This document shows positions 32,522-41,265 of a DNA stretch of 64,000 nt, one piece after another. Numbering within the stretch: position 1 is the stretch's first letter; each line of letters starts with the position of its first letter. This stretch comes from Coprenecus sp964640305 (lineage in GTDB: Bacteria > Bacteroidota > Bacteroidia > Bacteroidales > UBA932). The notes under the pieces are model-generated. The model ran no database searches. It was not told the DNA's origin and was given only the letters and a program-made list of their open reading frames with translations. The position numbers and the translations under genes were made by a program. The stretch lies in the NCBI GenBank assembly GCA_964640305.1, contig CAZXFF010000003.1:7153-71152 (forward strand), read 5' to 3'.

Positions 32522-34420
32522 ATGCAGGCATACATAAGACTGTTTTCAATCATTGCAGCTGCACTTGCCGCTTCTTTCGGACTGTCGGCCCAGACGTATG
32601 ATGCCAATACATCCGGCATTATGCGCGAAGCATCACGCTTGCATGCCGACTACAGATTCGATAAGGCCGAATCACTATACAGGAAAGCGCTAGAGAATAT
32701 CACCGATTCCGTTTCCAGACAGTACGTAATGGACAGGATACTGGAGTGCCAGAACGGGAAAAACCTCCTGCAGATAATCGTAAGGCCGGTTTCTGTTGCT
32801 GAAAAGGACTCACCGGTGGAAGACTTTTTCCTTAATATCCCGGAATTCCAGGACGGCAGCTGGAAACCTGTTCCCAATCCTTTTGTAAAACCTGCAGAAA
32901 AGCACAGGAACCCCTATTACCATGGCGTTTATTTCCCGGACGGAAGCGACAGGATAATTTTCTCGGCCCCTGACGAAAACGGAATATGGAACATATATAC
33001 CTCCTATAAAAAGGACAGTACATGGTCTGTACCTGAATTTCTCAGTGAGAATATCCTTTCCGGCAAGAACGATATTTTTCCTATTCTCAGTGCTGACGGC
33101 AAAAGACTGTACTTCGCATCGGACGGAATGGCCGGTATGGGAGGATACGACCTGTTCTGCAGCAGATGGGATGAAAGCATTAACGACTGGGGACTGCCTG
33201 AAAATATGGGATTTCCGTACTCATCCACTGCCGATGACATATTCTACTACGATACACCTGACGGAAGATTCTCCATATTCGCATCCAACCGGTCGACCTC
33301 TGCAGATTCAGTGAGAATCTATGTAACAGAAGCCATCACTACCCCTATAAGGACTCCTATAAAAGACAATGAATCAGCCAAGGACCTTGCAGAACTTGGA
33401 ATATCAGTCCAGAAAGAAGCTACGATGCCTGAATCCGGTCAGGAAAAGAAGGGAAACGGGACTGTAACCGGAACAGAAATCAGTGAATATTCCTCACTGG
33501 TAAAGAATCTGCGAAATCTTCAGGTACAGCACAGTGACAAGGTCAGAAAAATTGAAGAAAGCAGACATATCTACGAGAGATCTTCCGGGGAAGACAAAGA
33601 ATTCATGGCCGGCATAATCAGGGATCTCGAGACGGAACTCCTTAAAATACAACAGGACATTGACAATCTGTCTGTACAGATCCGCAAGACCGAAACCGAA
33701 TTCCTGGCAAAAGGCATCATTCCTGCATTCGAAGACACAGCAGAGGAACAGGTTATCCCTGACAATGCTCAGGAGAAGCATGCCGAATACAAATTCGCAA
33801 AGATGGAAATGGGAGCAATGCCTTTCACAATCATCGAAACTCCGAAGCCAAAATTCGACTATTCCTTCAGCATAGACAGAAACAAACCAGGGAAATTTGC
33901 AGAGGACAACACCCTTCCTGACCGTCTGGTCTATCAGATTCAGTTCATGGTTCTGACCACCCATGCAAAGATAAAGGACATAAAAGGGATGAGCCCTGTT
34001 TTCGTTACCAGACTCAAATCAGGGAAATACCTGCACACCGTGGGCTTGTTCTACACATACTCGGAGGCATTGTCGCATCTGGGACAGGTAAAGAAGAACG
34101 GTTTCCCCCAGGCATTCATTGTTGCATACGACAGCGGCAAAAGCCTGTCTGTAAAACAAGCCAGGACATTGGAGAACACAAGGGCAAAGGCGACGCCTGG
34201 AAATTCGTACAGGGTTATCGTGAGAGGCTACGATACTCTCCCCGAAGAATTTATCACCGGGATAAGGGGTGCCTGTGACAAAGATATCTCCAAAGCATCT
34301 GATGAACAGGGGATTTACTATATAGTAGGCCCATTCTCTGACAAATCGGATGCCCAACTTGTAATCAGTGTCCTGAAAAATTCCGGGGCCAAGGATGTAT
34401 CACTTGAAAATTTTAAATAA
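32522..34420 (+). CDS. Exported TPR / PD40 propeller / SPOR domain protein
   Basis: A 632-aa protein with a signal peptide (about 1-23, ending LSAQ). Residues about 35-85 look like a tetratricopeptide helix pair (HADYRFDKAESLYRKALEN). A PD40-type propeller follows at about 130-260 (DGKRLYFASDGMAGMGGYDLF is the clearest blade). A coiled coil spans about 320-400 (LRNLQVQHSDKVRKIEESR onward). The C-terminal third has two SPOR-like repeats (for example YYIVGPFSDKSDAQLVISVL). SPOR domains bind denuded peptidoglycan, so a cell-wall-associated periplasmic role is likely. Probably heads the NfeD-FloA transcript, 6 bp downstream. Confidence 0.82.
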   Translation: MQAYIRLFSIIAAALAASFGLSAQTYDANTSGIMREASRLHADYRFDKAESLYRKALENITDSVSRQYVMDRILECQNGKNLLQIIVRPVSVAEKDSPVEDFFLNIPEFQDGSWKPVPNPFVKPAEKHRNPYYHGVYFPDGSDRIIFSAPDENGIWNIYTSYKKDSTWSVPEFLSENILSGKNDIFPILSADGKRLYFASDGMAGMGGYDLFCSRWDESINDWGLPENMGFPYSSTADDIFYYDTPDGRFSIFASNRSTSADSVRIYVTEAITTPIRTPIKDNESAKDLAELGISVQKEATMPESGQEKKGNGTVTGTEISEYSSLVKNLRNLQVQHSDKVRKIEESRHIYERSSGEDKEFMAGIIRDLETELLKIQQDIDNLSVQIRKTETEFLAKGIIPAFEDTAEEQVIPDNAQEKHAEYKFAKMEMGAMPFTIIETPKPKFDYSFSIDRNKPGKFAEDNTLPDRLVYQIQFMVLTTHAKIKDIKGMSPVFVTRLKSGKYLHTVGLFYTYSEALSHLGQVKKNGFPQAFIVAYDSGKSLSVKQARTLENTRAKATPGNSYRVIVRGYDTLPEEFITGIRGACDKDISKASDEQGIYYIVGPFSDKSDAQLVISVLKNSGAKDVSLENFK

Positions 34421-34426
34421 AGACAA

Positions 34427-34888
34427 ATGGCTTTAATCATTTCCCTTTCTATAATCGGACTGATACTCATTATCGTCGAGATTATACTTATTCCCGGTAT
34501 TTTCATTACAGGCGTGCTAGGCCTTGCTGCCATAGTCGCATCATGCTACATATCCTTCACATCGTTCGGACAGACTGCCGGTATTATAGTTTCGTCAGCC
34601 AACATCGTTCTGGGAGTAACATGCATTGTGCTTTCCCTCCGTTCAAAGACATGGCGTAAACTTTCCTTGAAAACCGAGATAGACAGCAAGACAGATTCCA
34701 CTCCCGTAGACAAGGGCATTGAAATCGGTTCTACAGGAAAGACAATTACACGCCTTAACCCCATGGGCAAAGCAATGTTCGGGGAAACGGCAGCCGAAGT
34801 AACTGCAAGGAACGGCATAATAGACCCGAACAGTATAATCGAGGTAGTACTTATTGAAGACAATAAAATATATGTTAAATTAAAATAA
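34427..34888 (+). CDS. NfeD family membrane protein
   Basis: A 153-aa NfeD-like protein. It has three membrane helices in the first 70 residues (IIVEIILIPGIFITGVLG is the family-typical segment) and a C-terminal OB-fold-like domain (about 90-153, with GSTGKTITRLNPMGKAMF and VVLIEDNKIYVKLK). NfeD proteins partner with flotillin/stomatin proteins, and floA follows 7 bp later. This is the short form without the N-terminal serine protease domain. Confidence 0.9.
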   Translation: MALIISLSIIGLILIIVEIILIPGIFITGVLGLAAIVASCYISFTSFGQTAGIIVSSANIVLGVTCIVLSLRSKTWRKLSLKTEIDSKTDSTPVDKGIEIGSTGKTITRLNPMGKAMFGETAAEVTARNGIIDPNSIIEVVLIEDNKIYVKLK

Positions 34889-34895
34889 TACCAGT

Positions 34896-35855
34896 ATGAC
34901 ATCTTCTGCAATAATCATCCTATGGATAGCAGTGGCCGTAATCGGCCTTATTATTCTCCTGTGGTTCTTCCCTGTGACCCTATGGTTTCAGGCCCTGATT
35001 TCCGGAGTCCGGATATCATTGATCCAGCTCGTTCTCATGAGATGGCGTAAGGTTCCCCCCGGAACAATCGTAATGGCAATGATAACAGGGACCAAGGCAG
35101 GATTGAGACTCGATGCAAACGAACTTGAAGCACATTATCTGGCAAAAGGCAATGTCCCGAATGTGGTAAATGCCCTTATTTCTGCAGATAAGGCAAATAT
35201 CGCATTGGATTTCAAGATGGCCGCTGCAATAGACCTTGCCGGAAGGGACGTATTTGAAGCTGTACAGATGTCAGTTAACCCCAAAGTCATAAACACCCCT
35301 CCTGTAACTGCCGTTGCAAAAGACGGTATCCAGCTCATCGCAAAGGCTAGGGTAACAGTACGTGCAAACATCAAACAGCTCGTGGGCGGTGCAGGTGAAG
35401 AGACCGTACTTGCAAGGGTCGGCGAGGGTATCGTATCAAGTATCGGTTCTTCTGAGTCTCACAAACAGGTTCTTGAAAATCCTGACTCCATTTCAAAGGT
35501 TGTACTTGCAAAAGGACTTGATGCAGGGACAGCATTCGAAATCCTGTCAATCGATATAGCGGATATCGATATAGGTAAAAACATCGGTGCAGTCCTGCAG
35601 ATTGACCAGGCGAACGCAGACAAGAACATTGCCCAGGCCCGTGCGGAAGAAAGACGTGCCATGGCTGTCGCCCAGGAACAGGAAATGAAAGCAAAAGCAC
35701 AGGAGGCCCGTGCAAAAGTGATTGAAGCAGAAAAGGAAATACCCTTGGCTATGGCTGATGCTTTCAGATCAGGAAATCTCGGCATCATGGATTACTATAA
35801 AATCAAGAATATACAGGCTGACACAGAAATGAGAGAGAATATCGCAAAAGAATAG
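34896..35855 (+). CDS. floA: Flotillin-like protein FloA
   Basis: A 319-aa scaffold protein of membrane microdomains. It has an N-terminal hydrophobic hairpin (about 5-27), a central SPFH-like region (LRLDANELEAHYLAKGNVPNV through QLIAKARVTVRANIKQLVGG), and a C-terminal EA-rich coiled coil (QARAEERRAMAVAQEQEM). Closely matches the FloA/YqfA family in length and motifs. The pairing with NfeD is the usual one. Confidence 0.95.
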   Translation: MTSSAIIILWIAVAVIGLIILLWFFPVTLWFQALISGVRISLIQLVLMRWRKVPPGTIVMAMITGTKAGLRLDANELEAHYLAKGNVPNVVNALISADKANIALDFKMAAAIDLAGRDVFEAVQMSVNPKVINTPPVTAVAKDGIQLIAKARVTVRANIKQLVGGAGEETVLARVGEGIVSSIGSSESHKQVLENPDSISKVVLAKGLDAGTAFEILSIDIADIDIGKNIGAVLQIDQANADKNIAQARAEERRAMAVAQEQEMKAKAQEARAKVIEAEKEIPLAMADAFRSGNLGIMDYYKIKNIQADTEMRENIAKE

Positions 35856-35916
35856 CCGGATTTCAAAATTTTTGAAAAAAATTTCGATTTGTAACACTTT
35901 TGTAACAATTCAAATA

Positions 35917-35924
35917 TATTTTTG
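35917..35924 (+). promoter_or_regulatory. Orphan -7 box (TATTTTTG) downstream of floA
   Basis: TATTTTTG on the plus strand, 62 bp after the floA stop, with no ORF following before the terminator at 35984-36030. TTTG occurrences upstream (35888 and 35899) are not at the ideal -33 spacing, so activity is uncertain. Confidence 0.4.
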
Positions 35925-35930
35925 CGCCCG

Positions 35931-36030
35931 GTTTTCAAAGTTAGTGATAAGGTTAGTAAATGTGATTAGCTTAGACTCTGTCTAAAAAAAGAGCGGGCCG
36001 CCCCGAAGGACGGTCCGCTCTTATTTTTTT
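35931..36030 (+). ncRNA. Possible small RNA between floA and the PepSY-like gene
   Basis: A transcript starting about 7 nt after the orphan -7 box at 35917-35924 and ending at the strong terminator would be about 100 nt, with no coding frame of note. It matches no RNA family I can recognise. Equally, this may simply be the floA 3' UTR. Confidence 0.25.
35984..36030. terminator. Bidirectional terminator between floA and the PepSY-like gene
   Basis: A 15-bp stem (from 35989, AAGAGCGGGCCGCCC, to GGACGGTCCGCTCTT ending 36022, with G-T wobbles) and a CGAA-type loop, with A-run on the left and T-run on the right. It can stop transcription from both convergent genes. Confidence 0.92.
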
Positions 36031-36038
36031 CACAAGAA

Positions 36039-36479
36039 CTAGTCATCAATATCAATAATATTGAAGGCCGTATCAAACGTCAGTTCAAGGTTGTTTGTAA
36101 GGGAGACCTCGATATCCCTTCTTCCCCGTTCTATGGATACTATCCGGACATCCGGGAAATTGCTGTTTACATAAGCCACTATCTGGGCTGGAACTATACC
36201 ATCAGGAATAGCGGAATACCTGCAGTCCACCTCTTTCCATTCTCCATTTTTGGAAAATTCGACTTTGATAGAATTCGCAAACAGGACCTCATATGTAACA
36301 TCCATAAAGTCATGCTCTTCTTTTGCAAAGGAAACCTTCTGGTCGCTGAAATAAGTTGCTATGAACTTCTGCGCTTTTGCAGGCAACTGGTTCACATTAA
36401 TGGGACGGTCATTATCCGCACAGGCCACGCCAATACCGAGAAATAACGACAGAATGGCTGAAAACAATACTTTTTTCAT
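36039..36479 (-). CDS. PepSY-like (BLIP-fold) periplasmic protein
   Basis: A 146-aa exported protein. The signal peptide MKKVLFSAILSLFLGIGVACA is cleaved near residue 21. Two PepSY-like repeats follow (INVNQLPAKAQKFIATYF and GIVPAQIVAYVNSNFPD openings, each followed by a beta hairpin). Such proteins are small inhibitor- or binding-type periplasmic proteins of unknown partner. I start at 36479; an upstream in-frame Met at 36503 adds no signal function. In Bacteroidota they often sit beside two-component systems, as here (the histidine kinase gene ends 74 bp away, read in the same direction). Confidence 0.8.
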   Translation of the reverse strand: MKKVLFSAILSLFLGIGVACADNDRPINVNQLPAKAQKFIATYFSDQKVSFAKEEHDFMDVTYEVLFANSIKVEFSKNGEWKEVDCRYSAIPDGIVPAQIVAYVNSNFPDVRIVSIERGRRDIEVSLTNNLELTFDTAFNIIDIDD

Positions 36480-36552
36480 AATAAAACTTATTAAATTAAA
36501 CACCGTAAATGATTATCACGATGCAAAATTGACAACCAATTCTTAAGCGAAT

Positions 36553-37824
36553 TTAAAATTCCGGCCATTTTACGTAAAAATTATGGCGTTTTGCCTTAAA
36601 TTCATATTGGATATCCAGATTCCTGCTTTTGGCAATTGCTGCCACAATTGCCAGACCCAGGCCAGAAGCACCGCTGGCATTACCGGCTTTGTAAAAACGT
36701 TGGAAAATCCGGTTTTTATCCAAAGGAGAGTCACCGTCATTGGAAACCGAGAAGAAACCAGGTGCAACTTTGACTTCTATACGACCTCCTTCCCTGGTAT
36801 ACATGAATGCGTTTTTCAGAAGATTGTTCACCAAAGACAAAGTCAAGGAATAGTCCATTGACTGGTTCTGGTTTTCGGGACCGTTGTAGAGACAATGCAG
36901 ATTCTTATTCGAAAAAATCTCGGAGTACATGCCGATGCTTTCCCTAACCATACAAGCAAGATCTATGTCAGAACTGCCTGTATACTGATCGTTTTCTATC
37001 TTTGTAAGCAGCAGCAGATCCCTGTTAAGACGGACCGCCTCCGTCAACGTTCTCTGCATACTGATCAGTTCCCCCGTCTGGATCTCGTTTAACTCCGTAT
37101 TGTCCAGAAGCCATTCTATCCTGTTGCCTATCACTGCTAAGGGAGTCTGGAGTTCATGTGAAGCATTGCCTATAAAATCCTTTTGAGCATTATAAGCCGC
37201 TTCAAACCTATCCATCGCATACTGTACTGATCTGTTCAGACGCTCAAATTCTTTGACATTGGTTGTATTCTCCAGCCGCACATTGGATTGGCCGGCCTTA
37301 TATGAATCCAGCCAGTCAAGAAGCCGGTAAAGAGGCTTCAGATTAGAATAAAAGACCAAAGCGGATACCGATATCATAAGCAATACCATAATCAGATACA
37401 ATACCATAGTCCATATTGTCACCGAACGGATCAATTCATCCTTCTCGAAAGTGGAGGTGTAAGCCTTAAACACGTAATTACTGCCGTTGCTGTCACAGAA
37501 AACAATTCTCAAAACCCTGGCATTGTCCCGGCCGGTTGAAGGGAATACCTGCTGACTGTCATAATAGTGTATGTGAGGGATTGTTCTGGCAAAGTCTTCA
37601 TTTACAGGAATAATGTCATAAATTATACCTGACGGTAAAACATCCGGCATTTCTTTTCCAGCAAGAAACAGATAAATGATCGACTCGGAAAAAGACTCAA
37701 GTCTATCGTCGATATCGTCCTCCATTGCTTTTACCGTATTCAGATAAAAAAGTCCTCCCCACAGCAACATTACAGGGAACAACGCAGCTGCAAGACGTAT
37801 AACCGTGCGGTACAGGAGTTTCAT
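36553..37824 (-). CDS. Sensor histidine kinase
   Basis: A 423-aa membrane-bound kinase. Two TM helices (about 8-28 and 138-162) flank a periplasmic sensor region of about 110 residues. HisKA follows with N-A-S-H-E-L-Q-T-P-L, His223 being the phospho-acceptor, then HATPase_c with the N box (SLVNNLLKNAFMYT) and G box GASGLGLAIVAAI. It phosphorylates the regulator encoded just upstream; its ATG overlaps the restored stop of that regulator by 4 bp (ATGA), so the pair is translationally coupled if the regulator frame is restored. Confidence 0.95.
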   Translation of the reverse strand: MKLLYRTVIRLAAALFPVMLLWGGLFYLNTVKAMEDDIDDRLESFSESIIYLFLAGKEMPDVLPSGIIYDIIPVNEDFARTIPHIHYYDSQQVFPSTGRDNARVLRIVFCDSNGSNYVFKAYTSTFEKDELIRSVTIWTMVLYLIMVLLMISVSALVFYSNLKPLYRLLDWLDSYKAGQSNVRLENTTNVKEFERLNRSVQYAMDRFEAAYNAQKDFIGNASHELQTPLAVIGNRIEWLLDNTELNEIQTGELISMQRTLTEAVRLNRDLLLLTKIENDQYTGSSDIDLACMVRESIGMYSEIFSNKNLHCLYNGPENQNQSMDYSLTLSLVNNLLKNAFMYTREGGRIEVKVAPGFFSVSNDGDSPLDKNRIFQRFYKAGNASGASGLGLAIVAAIAKSRNLDIQYEFKAKRHNFYVKWPEF

Positions 37825-38502
37825 TTGGGAGAAATCAGTTTATATCCGAAACCATAGATTGATCTGATTTCAATATCGGATCCTGATTCCTGCAGTTTTT
37901 TTTCTGAGATTTTTCATCTGTACATAAACAAAACCATAGTCATCCGACTGGCCGAGATGATCGCCCCAGACTGCCTCTGCCAAAGTAATCTTGTCAATTA
38001 CATGGTTAGGTCTCTGCATAAAATACAACAGAATATCAAACTCTTTCTTTAACAACTGGAGTTCGTTACCGTTCACTTCAACCTTACAGTTCTCTGGCTC
38101 AATGGATGTATTTCCCAGATTAATCGAAAGACTGCCCCCCGTCATTCCTCGACGTAAAACTGTCTTTATTCTTGCCTTCAGTTCTGCCATATGGAATGGC
38201 TTTGCAAGATAATCGTCCGCTCCAATTTCAAGACCGGATATCTTGTCTTCAACGGAATCCTTTGCTGAGATTATTATCACATTATCTTTCTTGCGGAGTT
38301 TTTTCAAATGCTCAAGAAGAACCAGACCGTTGCCGTCCGGCAACATAATATCCAAAAGAATACAATCATAGCTATATCCGGATATTCTTGCATCCGCACT
38401 AGTGAAATCAGACACAGCCTCCACAATATATTTATCCTCAAGCAAAGCCCTTTGCATCAATTCCAGCAAAGATTTATCATCCTCAATTATGAGCAGTTTC
38501 AC
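37821..38502 (-). pseudogene. OmpR-family response regulator with a frameshift near the 3' end
   Basis: Receiver domain 1-120 with the acidic pocket (IEDD), phospho-acceptor Asp51 and the conserved Lys of LAKPF, then a winged-helix DNA-binding domain. The start codon is GTG at 38502. At 37896-37903 (eight T on the plus strand, eight A in the mRNA) the frame shifts: the open frame ends after NLRKKTAGIRIRY at 37870, whereas dropping one A restores the family-typical end ...LRKKLQESGSDIEIRSIYGFGYKL and a stop at 37821 that overlaps the kinase ATG. Restored length would be 226 aa; the shifted product is 210 aa and lacks the wing hairpin. It could be a true mutation, phase variation or transcriptional slippage, or a sequencing error. 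Confidence 0.85.
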
Positions 38503-38556
38503 GATAATGGCTTTTTATTACAAAAAAAATATATATATTCGCAGCCTAAAACTTTT

Positions 38557-38629
38557 CGGGGTGTAGCGCAGTTGGTAGCGCACCTGCTTTGGGAGCAGGG
38601 GGTCATGGGTTCGAGTCCCGTTACCCCGA
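38557..38629 (+). tRNA. tRNA-Pro (anticodon TGG)
   Basis: 73 nt: acceptor CGGGGTG/TACCCCG (last pair G-T), D arm AGCGCAGTTGGTAGCGC, anticodon stem CCTGC/GCAGG with loop TTTGGGA giving TGG at 38590-38592, T arm GGGTTCGAGTCCC. Discriminator A at 38629; CCA is not encoded. A weak -7-like TATATTCG lies upstream. Confidence 0.97.
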
Positions 38630-38640
38630 CAGAATCAAGG

Positions 38641-39624
38641 CTACTTTCCGTAGCTTCCGAATGATTTCATGAACTGGACACGCTCATACATCTCCGGATC
38701 AGGTATAGATGCATAACTGAGCCTGCCACATACATCTTTAAGGTTTTCAATATTGTTCTTTTCCATAAATGCGGAAATAGAATCATTGAAACCGGTTATG
38801 GATGAAATCCCGTTCCTGTATATTACAGAACATATCTGGACAGACGAAGCCCCAGCAAGAATCATCTTGATTGCAGTCTCAGCCGAATGTATTCCTGTCG
38901 TCGCTGAAATATCCATATTCCTTACGGCAGAGGACAGTATGGCTGTCCAGCGCAACACTTCTGAATATTCGTTATCATGGGAAAGAGGGGCAGCAGGGAC
39001 CAGATTGAAATTATCAAGATCTATATCCGGTGTAAAGAAACGATTGAATATTACAACACCTTTTGCACCTGCTGAAGAAAGACGGCTGACAAAACCGGGA
39101 ATTGCCGTAAAATGCCTCCCAATCTTGACTGACACCGGGATTTTCAGTTCAGATACGATATCCCTTACTATTTTCAGATATGAATCCTCAATCTCAGAAG
39201 AGGTCATGGAAGGTTTTGTAACCTGCTCATAGAGGTTAAGTTCCAAAGCATCTGCACCGGCTCCTTCAATTTCCTTGGCATATTCTACCCACTCTCCCTG
39301 ACTATAGCAATTTATGCTGGCTATTACCGGGATCGTTACAGAATCCTTTATATTACGGATATTGCCCGAATACTTTCCAAGCGAATTGCTTCTCACATAT
39401 GCATGCAGATAATCTTCCATTTCCGGATAGGACTGTCCGGCACTGGAGAGAAATTCGACTTCATTCCTGATCTGTTCTTCAAACAGGGACTTGATGACCA
39501 CAGCCCCTGCCCCGGCATTCTGCATTTCCTTGACTTTAGCAGGATCTGAAGTAAGAGAACAGCTGCTTACTATTATCGGACTGTGCAGATCCAGCCCTAA
39601 ATAACTTACATTTAAATTAGCCAT
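38641..39624 (-). CDS. Dihydroorotate dehydrogenase-like flavoprotein
   Basis: A 327-aa TIM-barrel protein resembling class 1 DHODs: GLDLHSPIIVSSCSLT at the N-terminus, GAGAVVIKSLFEEQI, ASINCYSQGEW, ELNLY, VSVKIGRHF and TTGIHSAETAIKMILAGASSVQICS at the FMN phosphate site. Family members in Bacteroidota coexist with the true PyrD and their substrate is not established. Position next to glyS (10 bp apart, same strand) suggests co-transcription. Confidence 0.85.
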   Translation of the reverse strand: MANLNVSYLGLDLHSPIIVSSCSLTSDPAKVKEMQNAGAGAVVIKSLFEEQIRNEVEFLSSAGQSYPEMEDYLHAYVRSNSLGKYSGNIRNIKDSVTIPVIASINCYSQGEWVEYAKEIEGAGADALELNLYEQVTKPSMTSSEIEDSYLKIVRDIVSELKIPVSVKIGRHFTAIPGFVSRLSSAGAKGVVIFNRFFTPDIDLDNFNLVPAAPLSHDNEYSEVLRWTAILSSAVRNMDISATTGIHSAETAIKMILAGASSVQICSVIYRNGISSITGFNDSISAFMEKNNIENLKDVCGRLSYASIPDPEMYERVQFMKSFGSYGK

Positions 39625-39634
39625 ATCCTTCTTT

Positions 39635-41191
39635 TTATTTCAATCCTATAGGATTCAATTTACCTAACACTGATTTGAAAGAAGTCCTTTCCTTTATTAT
39701 GCTGCTTAGCTGACTTACTGGTATACGCTCCTGGTGCATTGTATCTCGATCCCTTATAGTCACGCAGTTATCCTTTAACGTATCGTGGTCTACAGTTATA
39801 CAGTATGGCGTTCCGATAGCATCCTGCCTGCGATATCTCTTTCCGATACTGTCTTTTTCATCATACTGGCAGTTGAATTCGAATTTCAGCGAATCCATGA
39901 TAGAACGTGCCACTTCCGGCAGACCGTCTTTCTTGACAAGCGGCAGCACTGCCAGCTTCACAGGTGCCAGGACAGGGGGAATGCGCAGGACTACCCTTTC
40001 TTCTCCGTTTTCCAGCTTTTCCTCACAATATGCAGCAGAAAGGACTGCCAGGAACATCCTGTCCAGACCAATGGATGTCTCGATTACATACGGTACATAG
40101 CTTTCTCCTGTCTCGGAATCAAAATACTGGATCTTCTTGCCGGAGAACTTCTGGTGGTTACCCAGATCGAAATCGGTTCTGGAATGGATTCCTTCCAGTT
40201 CCTTGAAACCGAAAGGGAATTCGAATTCTATATCTGTAGCTGCATTTGCGTAATGCGCAAGCTTCTCATGATCATGGAAGCGGTACTTTCCATCTCCCAA
40301 TCCGAGTGCCTTATGCCACTGGAGTCTGGTCTCTTTCCATTTTGCAAACCATTTCAGTTCTTCCCCTGGACGTACGAAAAACTGCATTTCCATCTGCTCG
40401 AATTCTCTCATGCGGAAGATGAACTGCCTGGCAACAATCTCATTCCTGAAGGCTTTTCCGGTCTGCGCTATACCGAACGGTATTTTCATCCTGCCTGTTT
40501 TCTGAACATTCAGGAAATTGACAAAAATACCCTGGGCTGTCTCCGGGCGCAGATATATGATACCGTCCTCCCCGGAAATATTTCCCAACTGGGTGCTGAA
40601 CATGAGGTTGAACTGCCGCACTTCCGTCCAGTTCCTCGATCCGGATATGGGACATGCTATTTCACAATCAACTATTATGTTCCTCAACTCCTGAAGATCG
40701 TTTGCATTCAGCGCCGCAGCCATCCTGCCGCGAACTTTTTCCGCCTTTTCCACATTCCTCAATACATTGGGATTAGTGGAACGGAACTGCGCTTCATCAA
40801 AGTTCTCTCCGAATTTACGGCGCCCTTTCTCCACTTCCTTTTCAATCTTTTCTTCGATTTTTGCAATATAATCCTCTATCAGAACGTCCGCACGATACCT
40901 TTTCTTCGAATCTTTATTGTCAATCAGCGGATCATTGAATGCTCCGACGTGCCCGGATGCCTGCCATATTTTAGGATGCATGAAAATGGCAGAATCGATT
41001 CCTACAATATTTTCGTTGAGACGGACCATTGCATCCCACCAGTATCGCTTGATATTGTTTTTCAGTTCGACTCCCATCTGGCCATAATCATACACAGCAC
41101 TTAAACCATCATAAATCTCGCTCGAAGGGAAAATGAACCCATACTCTTTTGCATGAGCTGTAAGCTGTTTGAAAACTTCTTCTTGTGTCAT
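39635..41191 (-). CDS. glyS: Glycyl-tRNA synthetase (single-chain type)
   Basis: A 518-aa class II synthetase of the alpha2 type. Motifs: SEIYDGLSAVYDYGQMGVELKNN near the N-terminus, motif 2 IAQTGKAFRNEI with FRMREFEQMEMQFF, motif 3 ETSIGLDRMFLAVL, and a C-terminal anticodon-binding domain starting VKLAVLPLVKKDGL. I start at 41191 (MTQEEVF) because the in-frame start at 41248 lies upstream of the likely promoter. Divergent from the DsbD-like gene. Confidence 0.96.
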   Translation of the reverse strand: MTQEEVFKQLTAHAKEYGFIFPSSEIYDGLSAVYDYGQMGVELKNNIKRYWWDAMVRLNENIVGIDSAIFMHPKIWQASGHVGAFNDPLIDNKDSKKRYRADVLIEDYIAKIEEKIEKEVEKGRRKFGENFDEAQFRSTNPNVLRNVEKAEKVRGRMAAALNANDLQELRNIIVDCEIACPISGSRNWTEVRQFNLMFSTQLGNISGEDGIIYLRPETAQGIFVNFLNVQKTGRMKIPFGIAQTGKAFRNEIVARQFIFRMREFEQMEMQFFVRPGEELKWFAKWKETRLQWHKALGLGDGKYRFHDHEKLAHYANAATDIEFEFPFGFKELEGIHSRTDFDLGNHQKFSGKKIQYFDSETGESYVPYVIETSIGLDRMFLAVLSAAYCEEKLENGEERVVLRIPPVLAPVKLAVLPLVKKDGLPEVARSIMDSLKFEFNCQYDEKDSIGKRYRRQDAIGTPYCITVDHDTLKDNCVTIRDRDTMHQERIPVSQLSSIIKERTSFKSVLGKLNPIGLK

Positions 41192-41213
41192 ATCGCAAAT
41201 CCTATTAATTTTG

Positions 41214-41221
41214 CAAAAATA
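41214..41221 (-). promoter_or_regulatory. -7 box (TATTTTTG) for glyS
   Basis: TATTTTTG on the minus strand, 22 bp before the ATG at 41191 and downstream of the alternative start at 41248. Confidence 0.65.
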
Positions 41222-41234
41222 ACGATTTATTTCA

Positions 41235-41242
41235 TACTTTTG
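41235..41242 (+). promoter_or_regulatory. -7 box (TACTTTTG) for the dsbD-like gene
   Basis: TACTTTTG, 23 bp before the ATG at 41266; 13 bp from the divergent glyS box. Confidence 0.65.
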
Positions 41243-41265
41243 GCGCACAATTAATAATTTAAACC

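Noticed and set aside
39785..41104. 439-codon open frame antisense to glyS
   Set aside because: Shadow of glyS codon usage; no family resemblance.
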